Counted from the first letter of the stretch, positions 8,366 through 16,665 are shown. The stretch is DNA of 64,000 bases from Micromonospora cathayae (GCF_028993575.1 NZ_CP118615.1:2170001-2234000); one strand, 5' to 3'. The notes: generated from the letters alone by a model not told the origin. Program-made: numbers and translations.

Positions 8366-9024
8366 TACGGGAGCAGGACGGCGGCGGTGCGGACCAGGCC
8401 GTCGGCCACGACGAACCGTCCGGTGATCAGGCCGGGCGGGTCGTCGACCTTCTCCCGGGCCTGCTCGACCTTGGCCGGCGCGACGCGGGCGGTGAAGACC
8501 CCCGCGTCCGGGTCCAGCTCGACGTGGGCGTCGTGGAAGTCGAGCCAGGTGCCGACCACCGGGTGCCACACCTTGTAGACGGTCTCCTTGGCGCTGAAGA
8601 TCACCGCGTGCCAGGAGGTGCCGGCCGGGAGCTGCGGGCAGCGGTCCAGCTCGGCCGGCAGGCAGATCAGCCGGCGTACCCCGTCGTCGAGGATCTTGTG
8701 CTGCTCGGCGTCCATGCCGACCGAGCGGACCTCGTCGCGGCGGGCCGCTGCGGCGGCAGCGTACCCCCGGGTGTGGGTGATGGTGCCGACCACCTGCGCC
8801 GGCCAGACCGGGGAGCGGTCCTCGGCGGACGGGACCGCCACCGGCGGCAGGCCGAGGTCGGTCATGGCCCGGCGGGCGCAGACCCGGCCGGCGGTGAAGT
8901 CGCGCCGCCGGCTCTCCACCGCCCGCTCGCCGAGGCAGGCTTGCTCGGCGGGCAGCAGCTCACCGACGAAGTCCGCCGGCCCGGCCACCGCCACTGCGAC
9001 CGACGGTGGCAGCAGGTCACGCAT
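8362..9024 (-). CDS. 4'-phosphopantetheinyl transferase, EntD/Sfp superfamily
   Basis: A 220-residue enzyme that would move phosphopantetheine from CoA to a serine of acyl- or peptidyl-carrier proteins. The two signature motifs are present: VGMDAEQHK near residue 105 (Mg-binding Asp and Glu) and FSAKETVYKVWHP near 143. The N-terminal RRRDFTAGRVCARRA and the GTITHTRGYAAAA segment match the EntD subgroup, which usually activates siderophore or secondary-metabolite synthases. No such synthase lies in this window, so it probably serves clusters elsewhere. The ATG at 9024 is preferred over the GTG three bases upstream because AAGGGGGAG is then well spaced. Confidence 0.9.
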   Translation of the reverse strand: MRDLLPPSVAVAVAGPADFVGELLPAEQACLGERAVESRRRDFTAGRVCARRAMTDLGLPPVAVPSAEDRSPVWPAQVVGTITHTRGYAAAAAARRDEVRSVGMDAEQHKILDDGVRRLICLPAELDRCPQLPAGTSWHAVIFSAKETVYKVWHPVVGTWLDFHDAHVELDPDAGVFTARVAPAKVEQAREKVDDPPGLITGRFVVADGLVRTAAVLLPY

Positions 9025-9176
9025 CACGCTCCCCCTTCAGGTACGCCGACAGCCGTGCCAGGCCGGCGGCGGGCCGACCCCACGGTACCGGGGAGGGCCC
9101 GCCGCCGGACATCGACGGCGAACTCATTCTCGCGGAGTTGCCGGGTGCCGACCACCCCGCCGGTCGGCTCCGGCCC

Positions 9177-9218
9177 GGGTGCCCCCGCGGCACGGCACGC
9201 GTCCACGCGGGGGCACCC
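9177..9218 (-). terminator. Hairpin terminator
   Basis: A perfect 13-bp stem (GGGTGCCCCCGCG / CGCGGGGGCACCC) lies 7 nt beyond the stop codon of the VWA-partner gene that ends at 9225. Confidence 0.7.
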
Positions 9219-9224
9219 GTGCGG

Positions 9225-10001
9225 TCACGGGCGGCGGCGGGTGAGGGCGAAACCGACGATGCTGGCGACGGCGGCGAGGACACCGCCGGCCGTGGTCCAG
9301 ATCCACCGGGACGACAGGTCGGGCAGCCAGCCCGTCCAGTCCCAGCCGTCGTCATCGTCGGCGGGAAGCGCGGCCGGGTCGCCGGTGAGGATCTGACCGG
9401 CCTTCGTGTTCGGATGCAGCGGGGTGGACAGCTCACCCTCGTCGGCCCCGGCGTCACCGTCGTCGGCCGAGACCAGCAGGTCCACGTCGATCGGCGCGCC
9501 CAGGTCCGGCTCGGGCAGCGCCACCACGGAGAGCCGGACGTAGTACGTGCCGGGCAGCGGGTCGGCGGACCACGGCTCGGCCCAGGACCGCACCCGGCGC
9601 AGCGTGCAGCCGAGGGAGACGCTGCCGGCGGACCCGGCCACGGTCGGGGTCTGCGCCCCGGCGGTGCACGCCTGTCGGCGGCGCAGCCCGTCGAAGACGT
9701 CGACCGTCCAGGTGGCCGCCCCGGTGCGCGGCTTCGGGAAGGTCACCGTCACGGCGATCTCGTGGGTCTGCCCGGCGTCGGCCGGGAACGACCAGTACAG
9801 GTGGTCACCCAGCGCGCCGCCCACCCGCACCGGCTGCCCGGCGCTGATCCCGGTGGCGGTCAGGAACGAGGTGCCCGCCGTGGTCACCGTGGTCGCGCCG
9901 GGCGAGGGGGTCGGCTGGGCGGCCGCCGGGCCCGCCGGGAGCAGGGTGAGCGCGGCGACGGCCAGCGCCGCCGCCCCGGCCCGCGTCGATCGGGTACGCA
10001 T
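9225..10001 (-). CDS. Secreted, C-terminally membrane-anchored hypothetical protein (VWA partner)
   Basis: A 258-residue protein with signal peptide (AAALAVAALTLLPAGPAAA), an extracellular beta-rich domain of ~170 residues with two Cys (RRRQACTAG, VSLGCTLRR), an acidic stretch (PADDDDGWDWTGW) and a C-terminal transmembrane helix followed by RRRP, a typical stop-transfer. The domain resembles the C-terminal half of the adjacent VWA protein (GDHLYWSFPADAGQTHEIAV versus its RWYRVPVRADQELRASVS), so the pair may form a surface complex. It starts 5 nt after the stop of the VWA gene; a GTG at 10010 overlapping that stop is an alternative start. Function unknown. Confidence 0.75.
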   Translation of the reverse strand: MRTRSTRAGAAALAVAALTLLPAGPAAAQPTPSPGATTVTTAGTSFLTATGISAGQPVRVGGALGDHLYWSFPADAGQTHEIAVTVTFPKPRTGAATWTVDVFDGLRRRQACTAGAQTPTVAGSAGSVSLGCTLRRVRSWAEPWSADPLPGTYYVRLSVVALPEPDLGAPIDVDLLVSADDGDAGADEGELSTPLHPNTKAGQILTGDPAALPADDDDGWDWTGWLPDLSSRWIWTTAGGVLAAVASIVGFALTRRRP

Positions 10002-10006
10002 CGTCG

Positions 10007-11326
10007 TCACTTCTCCCCCCAGGTGGCGACCCACCAGCGGGTCAGTACGCCGGCGAGCAGCCCGGTGAGCAGGCCGGCCACGGTCAGCAGGAGCAGCAGC
10101 ACCCAGCCGCGTCCCAGGTCGGGGCCGTCCGGCGTGGGCGAGGCGTCGACCACGTCGATGGTCAGCTCGACCGGCATCCCGGGTTCGGTGCGGGTACCGG
10201 CGGCCGGCGCGAAGGCGTTGCTGACCACCAGGCAGACCGTCGTCGGTCGATCGGCGTCGGGCGTGGCGGAGACCTCGGTACCCGCGCCGGTGTCGTCGTC
10301 CGCGTCGTCGTCCCCGTCGTCGCCGGTGGCGGACCAGCGCAGCCCGGCGGAGAGCACGTCGGTGCGTCCGCTGCCGGCGTCACTGCCCCGGACCAGCTCG
10401 CGGCCGTCGGGTGCGGTGGCCCGCAGCAGCACCGCGTGGTCCGGTCGCAGCGGCCGGTCCAGCGAGATGCTCACCGAGGCCCGCAGCTCCTGGTCGGCCC
10501 GGACCGGCACCCGGTACCAGCGGTGCTCGGAGAACCGCTCCCGGTCGGTGTAGACGCCGGGGGCGAGCAGCGGCGCGTCGGCGCACCCGGCGGCGCCGCC
10601 GACCGTGGTGGGGGTCCGGGTGTACGTGTCACGGGCCCGGTCGACCAGTTGCTTGATCCGTCCGGTGAGTTCCTCGGCGCTCTGCGCGGCGGTGTACGTC
10701 CCGCCGGTGGCGGTGGCGATGCACAGCAACTGCCGGCGGACCTTCTCGTCCGGTGCCAGGCCGAGGGTGTCCACCACCAGTTTGGTGCCCTGGGCGGCCA
10801 GTTCCCGGGCCACCTCGCACGGGTCGGGTGGGGCGCAGGTGTCCTCCCCGTCGGTGATCAGCACGATCCGGCGGGTGGTGGCCCCGGTGCCGAGGTCCTT
10901 CGCGGCCTCGCGCAGGGCCAGGCCGACCGGGGTGAAGCCGGTGGGCCGCAGGGTCGCCACGGCGGCCTTGGCCTGGTTACGGTCGACCGGACCGACCGGC
11001 ACGATCTGCTGGGTGTCCCGGCAGCCGACCTTCTTGTCCTTGCCGGGGTAGGTGGCCCCGAGTACCCGGATGCCGAGCTGGGTCTCGTCGGGCAGCGCGT
11101 CGACGACCTCGTTGAACGCCTGCTGGGCGACCGCGATCCGGGTGCGTCCGCCGATGTCGGCGGCCCGCATCGAGCCGCTGACGTCGAGTACCAGCTCCAC
11201 CCGGGGTGGCTCGGGTGGCGGTTCGTCGTCGTCATGGTCATCGGCGGCGGCGGGTGCCGGCCCGGTCAGCAGGATGGCCGCCAGCAGCCCGACGAGGACG
11301 GCGAGGCGGCGTTTCTCGATGATCAC
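10007..11326 (-). CDS. VWA-domain membrane-anchored surface protein
   Basis: A 439-residue exported protein. After a signal peptide and an acidic/proline linker (DDHDDDEPPPEPP) comes a von Willebrand factor A domain (~44-230) with the MIDAS motif LVLDVSGSM near residue 48 and a second metal-site segment (ITDGEDTC). A beta-rich domain (~235-400) and a C-terminal transmembrane helix follow. VWA proteins bind protein ligands through a divalent metal. The GTG at 11326 is chosen because AGGG is 8 nt upstream; the GTG at 11335 has no spaced ribosome site. Co-transcribed with the downstream anchored protein. The ligand is unknown. Confidence 0.85.
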   Translation of the reverse strand: MIIEKRRLAVLVGLLAAILLTGPAPAAADDHDDDEPPPEPPRVELVLDVSGSMRAADIGGRTRIAVAQQAFNEVVDALPDETQLGIRVLGATYPGKDKKVGCRDTQQIVPVGPVDRNQAKAAVATLRPTGFTPVGLALREAAKDLGTGATTRRIVLITDGEDTCAPPDPCEVARELAAQGTKLVVDTLGLAPDEKVRRQLLCIATATGGTYTAAQSAEELTGRIKQLVDRARDTYTRTPTTVGGAAGCADAPLLAPGVYTDRERFSEHRWYRVPVRADQELRASVSISLDRPLRPDHAVLLRATAPDGRELVRGSDAGSGRTDVLSAGLRWSATGDDGDDDADDDTGAGTEVSATPDADRPTTVCLVVSNAFAPAAGTRTEPGMPVELTIDVVDASPTPDGPDLGRGWVLLLLLTVAGLLTGLLAGVLTRWWVATWGEK

Positions 11327-11398
11327 GGCCGGCACCCTACCGTCCAGTGTGGAACCGCCCCCCTCCCGCGTCCCTCCGCGTCCCTCCCGCCCCTCTCT

Positions 11399-11467
11399 CC
11401 GCGTTGATCATGAAGTTGTTGTCCGGAGCACCGGCGTGTCGCGTCGACAACTTCATGGTCAACGCGG
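11399..11467. repeat. Palindromic intergenic element (REP/MITE-like hairpin)
   Basis: Two 21-nt arms (11399-11419 and 11447-11467) pair over their full length with a single G-T wobble; the left arm begins CCGCGTTGATCATGAAG. The ~27-nt centre is not paired. From memory, very similar hairpins occur many times between genes in Micromonospora-type genomes, so this is probably a dispersed repeat rather than a simple terminator. A second, different hairpin lies at 52533-52595. Confidence 0.7.
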
Positions 11468-11498
11468 AAGGGGAAGGGTGGGGGTGGGTGGGGGTGGT

Positions 11499-11530
11499 GG
11501 CCCGGCCGGGTGAGGCGGGTCGGCCGGGCC
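11499..11530 (-). terminator. Hairpin terminator of the HNH nuclease gene
   Basis: GGCCCGGCCG / CGGCCGGGCC forms a perfect 10-bp stem with a 12-nt loop just beyond the stop codon at 11539. Confidence 0.6.
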
Positions 11531-11538
11531 GCCGCCGG

Positions 11539-12192
11539 TCAGAACGCGTGCGTCACGGTGACGGTGATGTTGGAGCAGGAGTTCGCGTAGCTGGTCAGGG
11601 CGTTCTTCTCGGTCGTGTCGACGGTGAGCCGCCAGCGGGTCTTCACTGCCGCCCACTCGGCGACGTACCGGCACCGGTCGTTGGTCGGCATCCAGGTGGC
11701 CGGGTCCTGGTCGCCCTTGGCCTGGTTGACGTTGTCGGTCACGGCGACCAGCGAGCGGACGTCGCCCAGGTCGTTGGCGAAGGACTGGCGGCGGGAGGTG
11801 GTCCAGCTCCGCGCGCCCGAGTCCCACGCCTCGGCCAACGCGACCATGTGGTCGATGTCCAGGTCGGAGGGGTTGGTCCAGTAGGTCGCGTCGTAGTAGG
11901 AGTACCACCGGCCGCCGGTGAGGGTGCAGCCCGAGCCGACCGAGGGCCGGGTGGTCGCCTCGGCGATCAACACCTCGTACCGGGTGTTGCAACCGTCGCT
12001 GTCGGCGTCGATCCAGTGCGGGAAGAGGTCCCGCGAGTAGCCGGTGCGGATCTCGGTGGCGACGGGCAGGTTGGCGATCAGGGTGCGTAACGGCTGCGAG
12101 ATCGTCGCCGCCTGGGCCGGGGCGGCCAGGCCGGCGGTGGCGACGGTGACGGCGGCCAGCAGGCCGCCCAGCCAACGGAGGGTACGGGACAT
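11539..12192 (-). CDS. Secreted HNH-type nuclease (DUF1524/GmrSD C-terminal family)
   Basis: A 217-residue protein with a clear signal peptide (AAVTVATAGLAAPAQA, cleaved near residue 28). The mature part has DIDHMVALAEAWDSGA, the Asp-His-metal core of the HNH/DUF1524 nuclease fold, followed by NQAKGDQDPATWMP, the Asn and Lys of the family. Actinomycetes export many such nucleases, thought to degrade extracellular DNA for nutrients. Two Cys pairs (DGCNTRY/SGCTLTG and DRCRYVA/NSCSNIT) suggest disulphides outside the cell. The ATG at 12192 follows GGAGTTGTC. Confidence 0.9.
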   Translation of the reverse strand: MSRTLRWLGGLLAAVTVATAGLAAPAQAATISQPLRTLIANLPVATEIRTGYSRDLFPHWIDADSDGCNTRYEVLIAEATTRPSVGSGCTLTGGRWYSYYDATYWTNPSDLDIDHMVALAEAWDSGARSWTTSRRQSFANDLGDVRSLVAVTDNVNQAKGDQDPATWMPTNDRCRYVAEWAAVKTRWRLTVDTTEKNALTSYANSCSNITVTVTHAF

Positions 12193-12425
12193 GACAACTC
12201 CATCCGGATCACGGTATTGCCGTCATTCGACGTTACGGAGATGCCCATGGATCCCGAGTCAGGTGAACTTAGCGAAAATTATCGATGCAGGTGCCGGGCT
12301 GTCGCAGGTCCGGGCGGGGTGGCGTACCACCGCAAGGTGGATGTGGCCGCACGGAAAGTTATATGTCGGATGTAAACTATTTGCCCGGCGGGGCGTGGGT
12401 CGGGAATCTGACCCGAGGTGACCCG

Positions 12426-12510
12426 TTGTGCCGGTGATCCGAGGTGGTTAAGCTCTCTCTTGCGCGCCCCAATCGCCCGCTTCCCCCGTGGCAGGCGATC
12501 GGGGCGCGTC
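12426..12510. ncRNA. Candidate small structured RNA (promoter plus 15-bp hairpin)
   Basis: TTGTGC (12426-12431), a 17-nt spacer and TAAGCT (12449-12454) form a plausible plus-strand promoter. TAAGCT is also the -10-like hexamer before the tRNA-Gln gene. About 8 nt further a 15-bp stem begins (12463-12477 with 12494-12508) and its loop contains CCCCC. One pair is A-C on the plus strand but G-U on the minus strand, so a minus-strand structure or terminator is equally possible. A short C-loop RNA of the actinobacterial 6C type was considered but only one hairpin is seen. Confidence 0.3.
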
Positions 12511-12647
12511 TCGTTGTGTGCCCGGGACCCACGCCGCCCGGCCTGCCCCGCGGCCCTGTCGACGATCCGACCTCCCGACGCCGCCCCTCCGGTCCCGGCC
12601 CGCCGCCGGTGCACCCGTCGCTGGACGTGACCCGGCAGCTCGGACGG

Positions 12648-12677
12648 TGCCGTGCCGGGGGCGGCCCCGGCACGGCA
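12648..12677 (-). terminator. Hairpin terminator of pmt
   Basis: TGCCGTGCCGGGG / CCCCGGCACGGCA is a perfect 13-bp stem with a 4-nt loop, 5 nt beyond the pmt stop codon. Confidence 0.75.
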
Positions 12678-12682
12678 TGCGG

Positions 12683-14416
12683 TCAGATCCAGCGACCGTC
12701 CAGCCACATCCGCGCCGACCAGTCCGCGTACGGGATGAGCTGGCCGACGAAGATCGGATAGAAGTAGGCGAAGCAGATCGCCACCAGCAGGACGTACACC
12801 CCGGCGACGACGCTGCCGATCAGCCGGCGGTCGTACGCCTCCTGCGCGGCGGCCGACCCGGGTGGAGCCGGCGCCCGCGCCCCGGCCGGCGAGATGATCG
12901 CCCCGAGCACGTACACCACCGCCAGCACCAGGAACGGCAGGGCCGGCGCGGTGTAGAACGAGAACATCACCCGGCCGTCGCTGATCGCGAACCAGAACCA
13001 CGGCAGCAGCCCGGCCGCCACCGTGAGCAGGATCGCCCCGGCGCGCCAGTCCCGCCGGGCGATGCCCAGCCAGGCCGTGGCGGCCAGCGCCGGCAGGAAC
13101 GACCACCACAGCAGCGGGGTACCGAGCAGCAGGATCTCACTGGCGCAGCTCGGCGCGCCGCAGTTGCCCTCGCCCGACCAGTGGAAGGCCACCGGGCGGC
13201 CGAGCAGCAGCCACTGCCACGGCCAGGACTGGTACTTGTGCGGGGTGCTGAGCGTGGTGTGGAAGTCCAGCGCCGCCCGGTGGTACGTGTACAGGTTCTG
13301 GAGCGCCCCGAGCACCGGCGTGTCGCTCAACCCGGGGGTGTTCGGGTAGCGCTCGGCGAGCCGGTAGTACCCGTCGTCGGAGAGGAACCAGCCGGTCCAG
13401 GTGGCGAGGTAGGCCAGCGCCATCGTCACCCCGGCGAGCACCAGCCAGGGCAGCTCGTCCAGCAGCGCGTCCCGCCAGGGGCGGCGTACCCCGACCGACC
13501 GGCGGAGCCCCACCTCCCACAGGATCACCATGAGCGCGAACACCGGGACGAAGTACAGCGCGCTCCACTTGACCCCGAACGCCAGGCCCAGCAGCAGCCC
13601 GGCGGCCAGCCGCCACCACGGCACGGCGAACGGGGGACGACCGGCCCGACCGGGGGCGGTGGGGTCCAGGCCGGCGTCGACGGCCCGCGCCCAGCGTCGC
13701 CGCCGGGCGTCCCGGTCGAGCACCAGCGCGCCGAACGCGGCCAGGACGAACAGCAGCAGGAAGATGTCGAGCAGGGCGGTGCGGGAGAGCACCAGGTGGA
13801 AGCCGTCCAGGGCGAGCAGCAGACCGGCCGCGCAGCCCAGCACGGTGGACCGGAACATCCGCCGGGCGATCCGGACCAGCAGCAGCACCGAGAGCGTACC
13901 GGCGATCACCGCGGAGATCCGCCAACCGAACTCGGGGGCGGTGGTCAGCAGGGCACCGGGCACCGAGATGTTGTGCTCGGCGTCCTGGTAGCCGAAGGCC
14001 CACTCGCCGAGCCCGATCAGCCACTTGCCCAGCGGCGGGTGCACCACGTACGACGGGGCGTTGTCCTTGAAGTTCCACTCGACGCCGTGCTCGACCAGCG
14101 CCCAGCCGTCCCGGGCGTAGTAGACCTCGTCGAAGATCTTGCCCTTGATGTCGCTGAGCCCGACCAGCCGCAGGATCGCGGCGATCGCCACCACCACCGC
14201 CGTGGCGAGCCAGGAGTTCCCGTCCAGCCGGCCGTCGATGGTGGCCAGCCGGCGGCGGACCACGTCCGGCAGCCGGCCGCCCCCACCGTCGGCGGGCGGG
14301 CCGGCGGAGGACGCTCCGGAGGAGGACGGTCCGCCGGAGTCCGAGGTCTGCTCCACGGGCCCGCTCTCCGGCTGGCCGGCGCTGGCGCTCTGGGCTGCTG
14401 TCGACGCCTGGGTCAC
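12683..14416 (-). CDS. pmt: Dolichyl/polyprenyl-phosphate-mannose--protein mannosyltransferase
   Basis: A 577-residue integral membrane GT39 enzyme that transfers mannose from polyprenyl-phosphomannose to Ser/Thr of proteins during export. The N-terminal ~60 residues are disordered and Ser/Gly-rich. The catalytic first loop contains the family motif FDEVYYARDGW with the acidic Asp-Glu pair, followed by HPPLGKWLIGLG. About ten hydrophobic helices follow, then the C-terminal segment ending near SARMWLDGRWI. Actinobacterial Pmt proteins have this size. The GTG at 14416 is preferred because TACGAT lies 6 nt upstream, giving a leaderless mRNA; the ATG at 14464 would add 16 residues but has no ribosome site. 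Divergent from rsmI. Confidence 0.93.
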   Translation of the reverse strand: MTQASTAAQSASAGQPESGPVEQTSDSGGPSSSGASSAGPPADGGGGRLPDVVRRRLATIDGRLDGNSWLATAVVVAIAAILRLVGLSDIKGKIFDEVYYARDGWALVEHGVEWNFKDNAPSYVVHPPLGKWLIGLGEWAFGYQDAEHNISVPGALLTTAPEFGWRISAVIAGTLSVLLLVRIARRMFRSTVLGCAAGLLLALDGFHLVLSRTALLDIFLLLFVLAAFGALVLDRDARRRRWARAVDAGLDPTAPGRAGRPPFAVPWWRLAAGLLLGLAFGVKWSALYFVPVFALMVILWEVGLRRSVGVRRPWRDALLDELPWLVLAGVTMALAYLATWTGWFLSDDGYYRLAERYPNTPGLSDTPVLGALQNLYTYHRAALDFHTTLSTPHKYQSWPWQWLLLGRPVAFHWSGEGNCGAPSCASEILLLGTPLLWWSFLPALAATAWLGIARRDWRAGAILLTVAAGLLPWFWFAISDGRVMFSFYTAPALPFLVLAVVYVLGAIISPAGARAPAPPGSAAAQEAYDRRLIGSVVAGVYVLLVAICFAYFYPIFVGQLIPYADWSARMWLDGRWI

Positions 14417-14481
14417 GTCGCGATCGTAGGCTCCTGGAGGGCCAGCCGGCGTCCTCGTCTCCATTACCGGGAAGTGTGTCG

Positions 14482-15348
14482 ATGAAAGAGCGGGTAACTG
14501 TGGGTGAAATGTCGGAAACTGGCCGCCTGATTCTGCTCGGCGCGCCGCTCGGCAATCCCGCCGACGCCTCCGCCCGGCTCCGGGACGTCCTCGCCACCGC
14601 CGACGTGGTCGCCGCCGAGGACACCCGCCGGCTCACCCGCCTGGCGCGGGACCTCGACGTCACCGTGCCCGGCCGGATCGTCTCCTACTTCGAGGGCAAC
14701 GAGGAACGGCGTACCCCGGAACTGGTCGAGGTGATCGTCGCCGGGTACACCGTCGCGCTGGTCACCGACGGCGGCATGCCCAGCGTCTCCGACCCCGGCT
14801 ACCGGCTGGTCCGGGCCGCCCTCGACGCCGGCGCACCGGTCACCGCCGCGCCCGGCCCCAGCGCCGTCACCACCGCCCTCGCCCTCTCCGGCCTGCCCTG
14901 TGACCGGTTCTGCTTCGAGGGCTTCCTGCCCCGCTCGCCGGGCGCCCGGCGGTCCCGCCTGCGGGCGCTGGCCGCCGAGGAACGCACCCTGGTCATCTTC
15001 GAGTCCCCGCACCGGATCGCCGCGGCCCTGACCGACCTGGCCGCGGCCTTCGGCGCGGACCGGCCGGCCGCGCTGGCCCGCGAGCTGACCAAGACGTACG
15101 AGGAGGTGCTGCGCCGCCCGCTCGGCGAGCTGGCCCGGTGGGCCGCCGAGGGCGAACCGCGCGGCGAGATCACCCTGGTGGTGGCCGGCGCCCCGGAGAC
15201 CACCCCGGAACCGCCCGGCGAGGACGAACTGCGCGCGGCGGTCGCCGAGCGGGAGGCGGCCGGCGAGTCCCGGCGGGACGCCATCACCGCCGTCGCCACC
15301 GAGTACGACCTGCGTCGCCGGGACGTCTACACGATCGTCCACCGCTGA
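14482..15348 (+). CDS. rsmI: 16S rRNA (cytidine1402-2'-O)-methyltransferase
   Basis: A tetrapyrrole-methylase-fold enzyme of 288 residues that uses SAM to 2'-O-methylate C1402 in the 16S rRNA decoding centre. Diagnostic segments are LILLGAPLGNPADAS, AAEDTRRLTRL, VTDGGMPSVSDPGYRLV, AAPGPSAVTTALALSGLP and FEGFLPRSPGARRSRL. The C-terminal ~60 residues (GEDELRAAVAEREAAG...) are the usual Asp/Glu/Arg-rich helical tail. The ATG at 14482 has GGGAAG 7 nt upstream; the ATG at 14509 (MSETGRLIL) matches homologue starts and is an equally good choice. Neighbour of pmt and close to metG, a common actinobacterial arrangement. Confidence 0.93.
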   Translation: MKERVTVGEMSETGRLILLGAPLGNPADASARLRDVLATADVVAAEDTRRLTRLARDLDVTVPGRIVSYFEGNEERRTPELVEVIVAGYTVALVTDGGMPSVSDPGYRLVRAALDAGAPVTAAPGPSAVTTALALSGLPCDRFCFEGFLPRSPGARRSRLRALAAEERTLVIFESPHRIAAALTDLAAAFGADRPAALARELTKTYEEVLRRPLGELARWAAEGEPRGEITLVVAGAPETTPEPPGEDELRAAVAEREAAGESRRDAITAVATEYDLRRRDVYTIVHR

Positions 15349-15398
15349 CCGGCCCACTTCCCCCTGGTAGGGGTCGTCGGAAGGCCGCCTGGTGGCGG

Positions 15399-16514
15399 TC
15401 AGAACGCCGCCGCGAGGAAACCCAGGGCGACCAGGAGCGGGGCGGTCCAGGCGGCCAGGGTGGCCCAGCGCCGGGAGCGGGGGTCGGCCAGCCCGGCGGT
15501 GCCGGTGACCCGGGTGATCCCGGACGCGCACGCCAGCATCAGCGCGAACCCCAGCAGCCAGCGCAGATGCCGGCCACCGCCGGTGTCGACGTACGCCGCC
15601 GCGCCGTCCGGGCCGGTCATCCGGGCGGCCAGCGCCGTCCGCGCCTGCCGCTGCTCGGCGGTCACCCCGCTGACCCGTACGCCGTGGGCGAGGAACCCGC
15701 CGTCCCCGGCGGTGAACGTGCCCCGGCAGCGCTGGGTCAGACCGCTCCCGGTGCAGTCGACCACCACCGTGCCCGCCGTGCCGTGCCCGACGGCCAGCCA
15801 GAACGGCTCGGCGCTCACCCAGGCGAAGAAGGCCACCAGCAGGCTCAGCCCGAGCAGCGCGGGCAGCCCGGACCGGGGATCCCGCTGCCGGGTCGCCCGG
15901 GTCCGTGGACGTCGTCGGGGCCAGGCCCACCGGGTCGACGGCGCATCGGGTGCCGCCAGCTCCGTCCGGATCGGGGTGCCGTCCCAGTGCACCTCCTCGA
16001 TCGGCAGCCAGAAGTCGTCCTCGTCGGCGTCCGGGCCGTCGTCGGCCGGCACCCCCGGACGCGGTGGACCGCCCGGTTGACGGACCGGTACCCGGCTCGG
16101 TACCTCGTCCACCGGCGCCCCGGTGGTCGGTTCGATCCGGTACGCCCCGGTGGGGTGTTCTTCGTCCGGATGTTCCGGGGTGTCGGTCCGGTCCGTGTCG
16201 ACCGGCCGGTGGTGGTCGGGTGGTCGGGGCGGGGTGGCCCGGGGCTGTGGCGCGACCGGCCCGGTCCGTTCCCGGTCGGTCGCGCCCCGGTCCGCGGCGA
16301 CGGGACCGGCCGACGGGCGGCCGTCCGGGGCGGGGTCGGCCGGCAACCGGCTGTCCGGGGCGGGACCGGCCGGCGGCCGGCTGTCCGGGACGGGGTCGGC
16401 TGGCAACCGGCTGTCCGGGGCGGCACCGGCCGCCCTCCGGACGCCCGGGACCGGAGCGTCCGTGCCGGGCTGCTCGTGCTCGCGGGCGGCTCCTCTGCCA
16501 GTCACGGCATTCAT
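15399..16514 (-). CDS. Hypothetical three-helix membrane protein with a repeat-rich cytosolic N-terminus
   Basis: A 371-residue protein. The first ~190 residues are disordered and Pro/Asp/Arg-rich, with four copies of a ten-residue unit (PDSRLPADPA-like). A helix at ~215-235 (LLGLSLLVAFFAWVSA) is followed by an extracytoplasmic segment of ~90 residues with two Cys (VVVDCTGSG, TQRCRGTF), then two C-terminal helices. This topology matches uncharacterised actinobacterial proteins located between rsmI and metG, but I cannot name a family. The ATG at 16514 gives sensible length; its ribosome site is weak. Confidence 0.7.
   Translation of the reverse strand: MNAVTGRGAAREHEQPGTDAPVPGVRRAAGAAPDSRLPADPVPDSRPPAGPAPDSRLPADPAPDGRPSAGPVAADRGATDRERTGPVAPQPRATPPRPPDHHRPVDTDRTDTPEHPDEEHPTGAYRIEPTTGAPVDEVPSRVPVRQPGGPPRPGVPADDGPDADEDDFWLPIEEVHWDGTPIRTELAAPDAPSTRWAWPRRRPRTRATRQRDPRSGLPALLGLSLLVAFFAWVSAEPFWLAVGHGTAGTVVVDCTGSGLTQRCRGTFTAGDGGFLAHGVRVSGVTAEQRQARTALAARMTGPDGAAAYVDTGGGRHLRWLLGFALMLACASGITRVTGTAGLADPRSRRWATLAAWTAPLLVALGFLAAAF
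16319..16438. repeat. Four 30-bp tandem repeats inside a coding region
   Basis: Units start at 16319, 16349, 16379 and 16409; each begins GGC(C/T)GTCCGGG and encodes about ten residues of the form P-D-S-R-L/P-P-A-D/G-P on the minus strand. Differences between units are mostly single bases. Confidence 0.85.
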
Positions 16515-16651
16515 TGGACACCGACCTGTCGGGCTCAACCCGCAGCTCACCCCGCGTGTCGACGACAAATCGGACGGGCCGGGCCGGTGGGTCCCGGCCG
16601 GCTGACCAGCGGGTACCGCCTATTGGTTCGCGATCAGTTCCACGCGGTCAC

Positions 16652-16657
16652 TAGGCT
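16652..16657 (+). promoter_or_regulatory. -10 box of metG (leaderless)
   Basis: TAGGCT lies exactly 8 nt before the metG ATG, so transcription is expected to start at or next to the start codon. No good -35 is visible. The same TAGGCT-8 nt-ATG spacing precedes rsmA. Confidence 0.55.
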
Positions 16658-16665
16658 TGTTGGTC

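Larger units (their letters stand above)
12193..12682. other. 490-nt intergenic region with a candidate small-RNA/hairpin locus
   Basis: No convincing protein gene. Contains an unusually AT-rich patch (~12340-12395), a candidate promoter and 15-bp hairpin at 12426-12508, and the pmt terminator at 12648-12677. ORFs seen here lack gene-like codon bias. Confidence 0.5.

Noticed and set aside
9028..9176. Short frames between the phosphopantetheinyl transferase and the VWA partner gene
   Set aside because: No consistent codon bias, start signal or recognisable peptide.
12463..12508. 6C small RNA
   Set aside because: Only one hairpin with a five-C loop is present; the two-hairpin arrangement of that RNA was not found. 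Kept as an unnamed candidate.
12488..14485. 665-codon plus-strand frame across pmt
   Set aside because: Antisense shadow of pmt; composition is Gln/Pro/Arg/Gly low-complexity with no recognisable domain.
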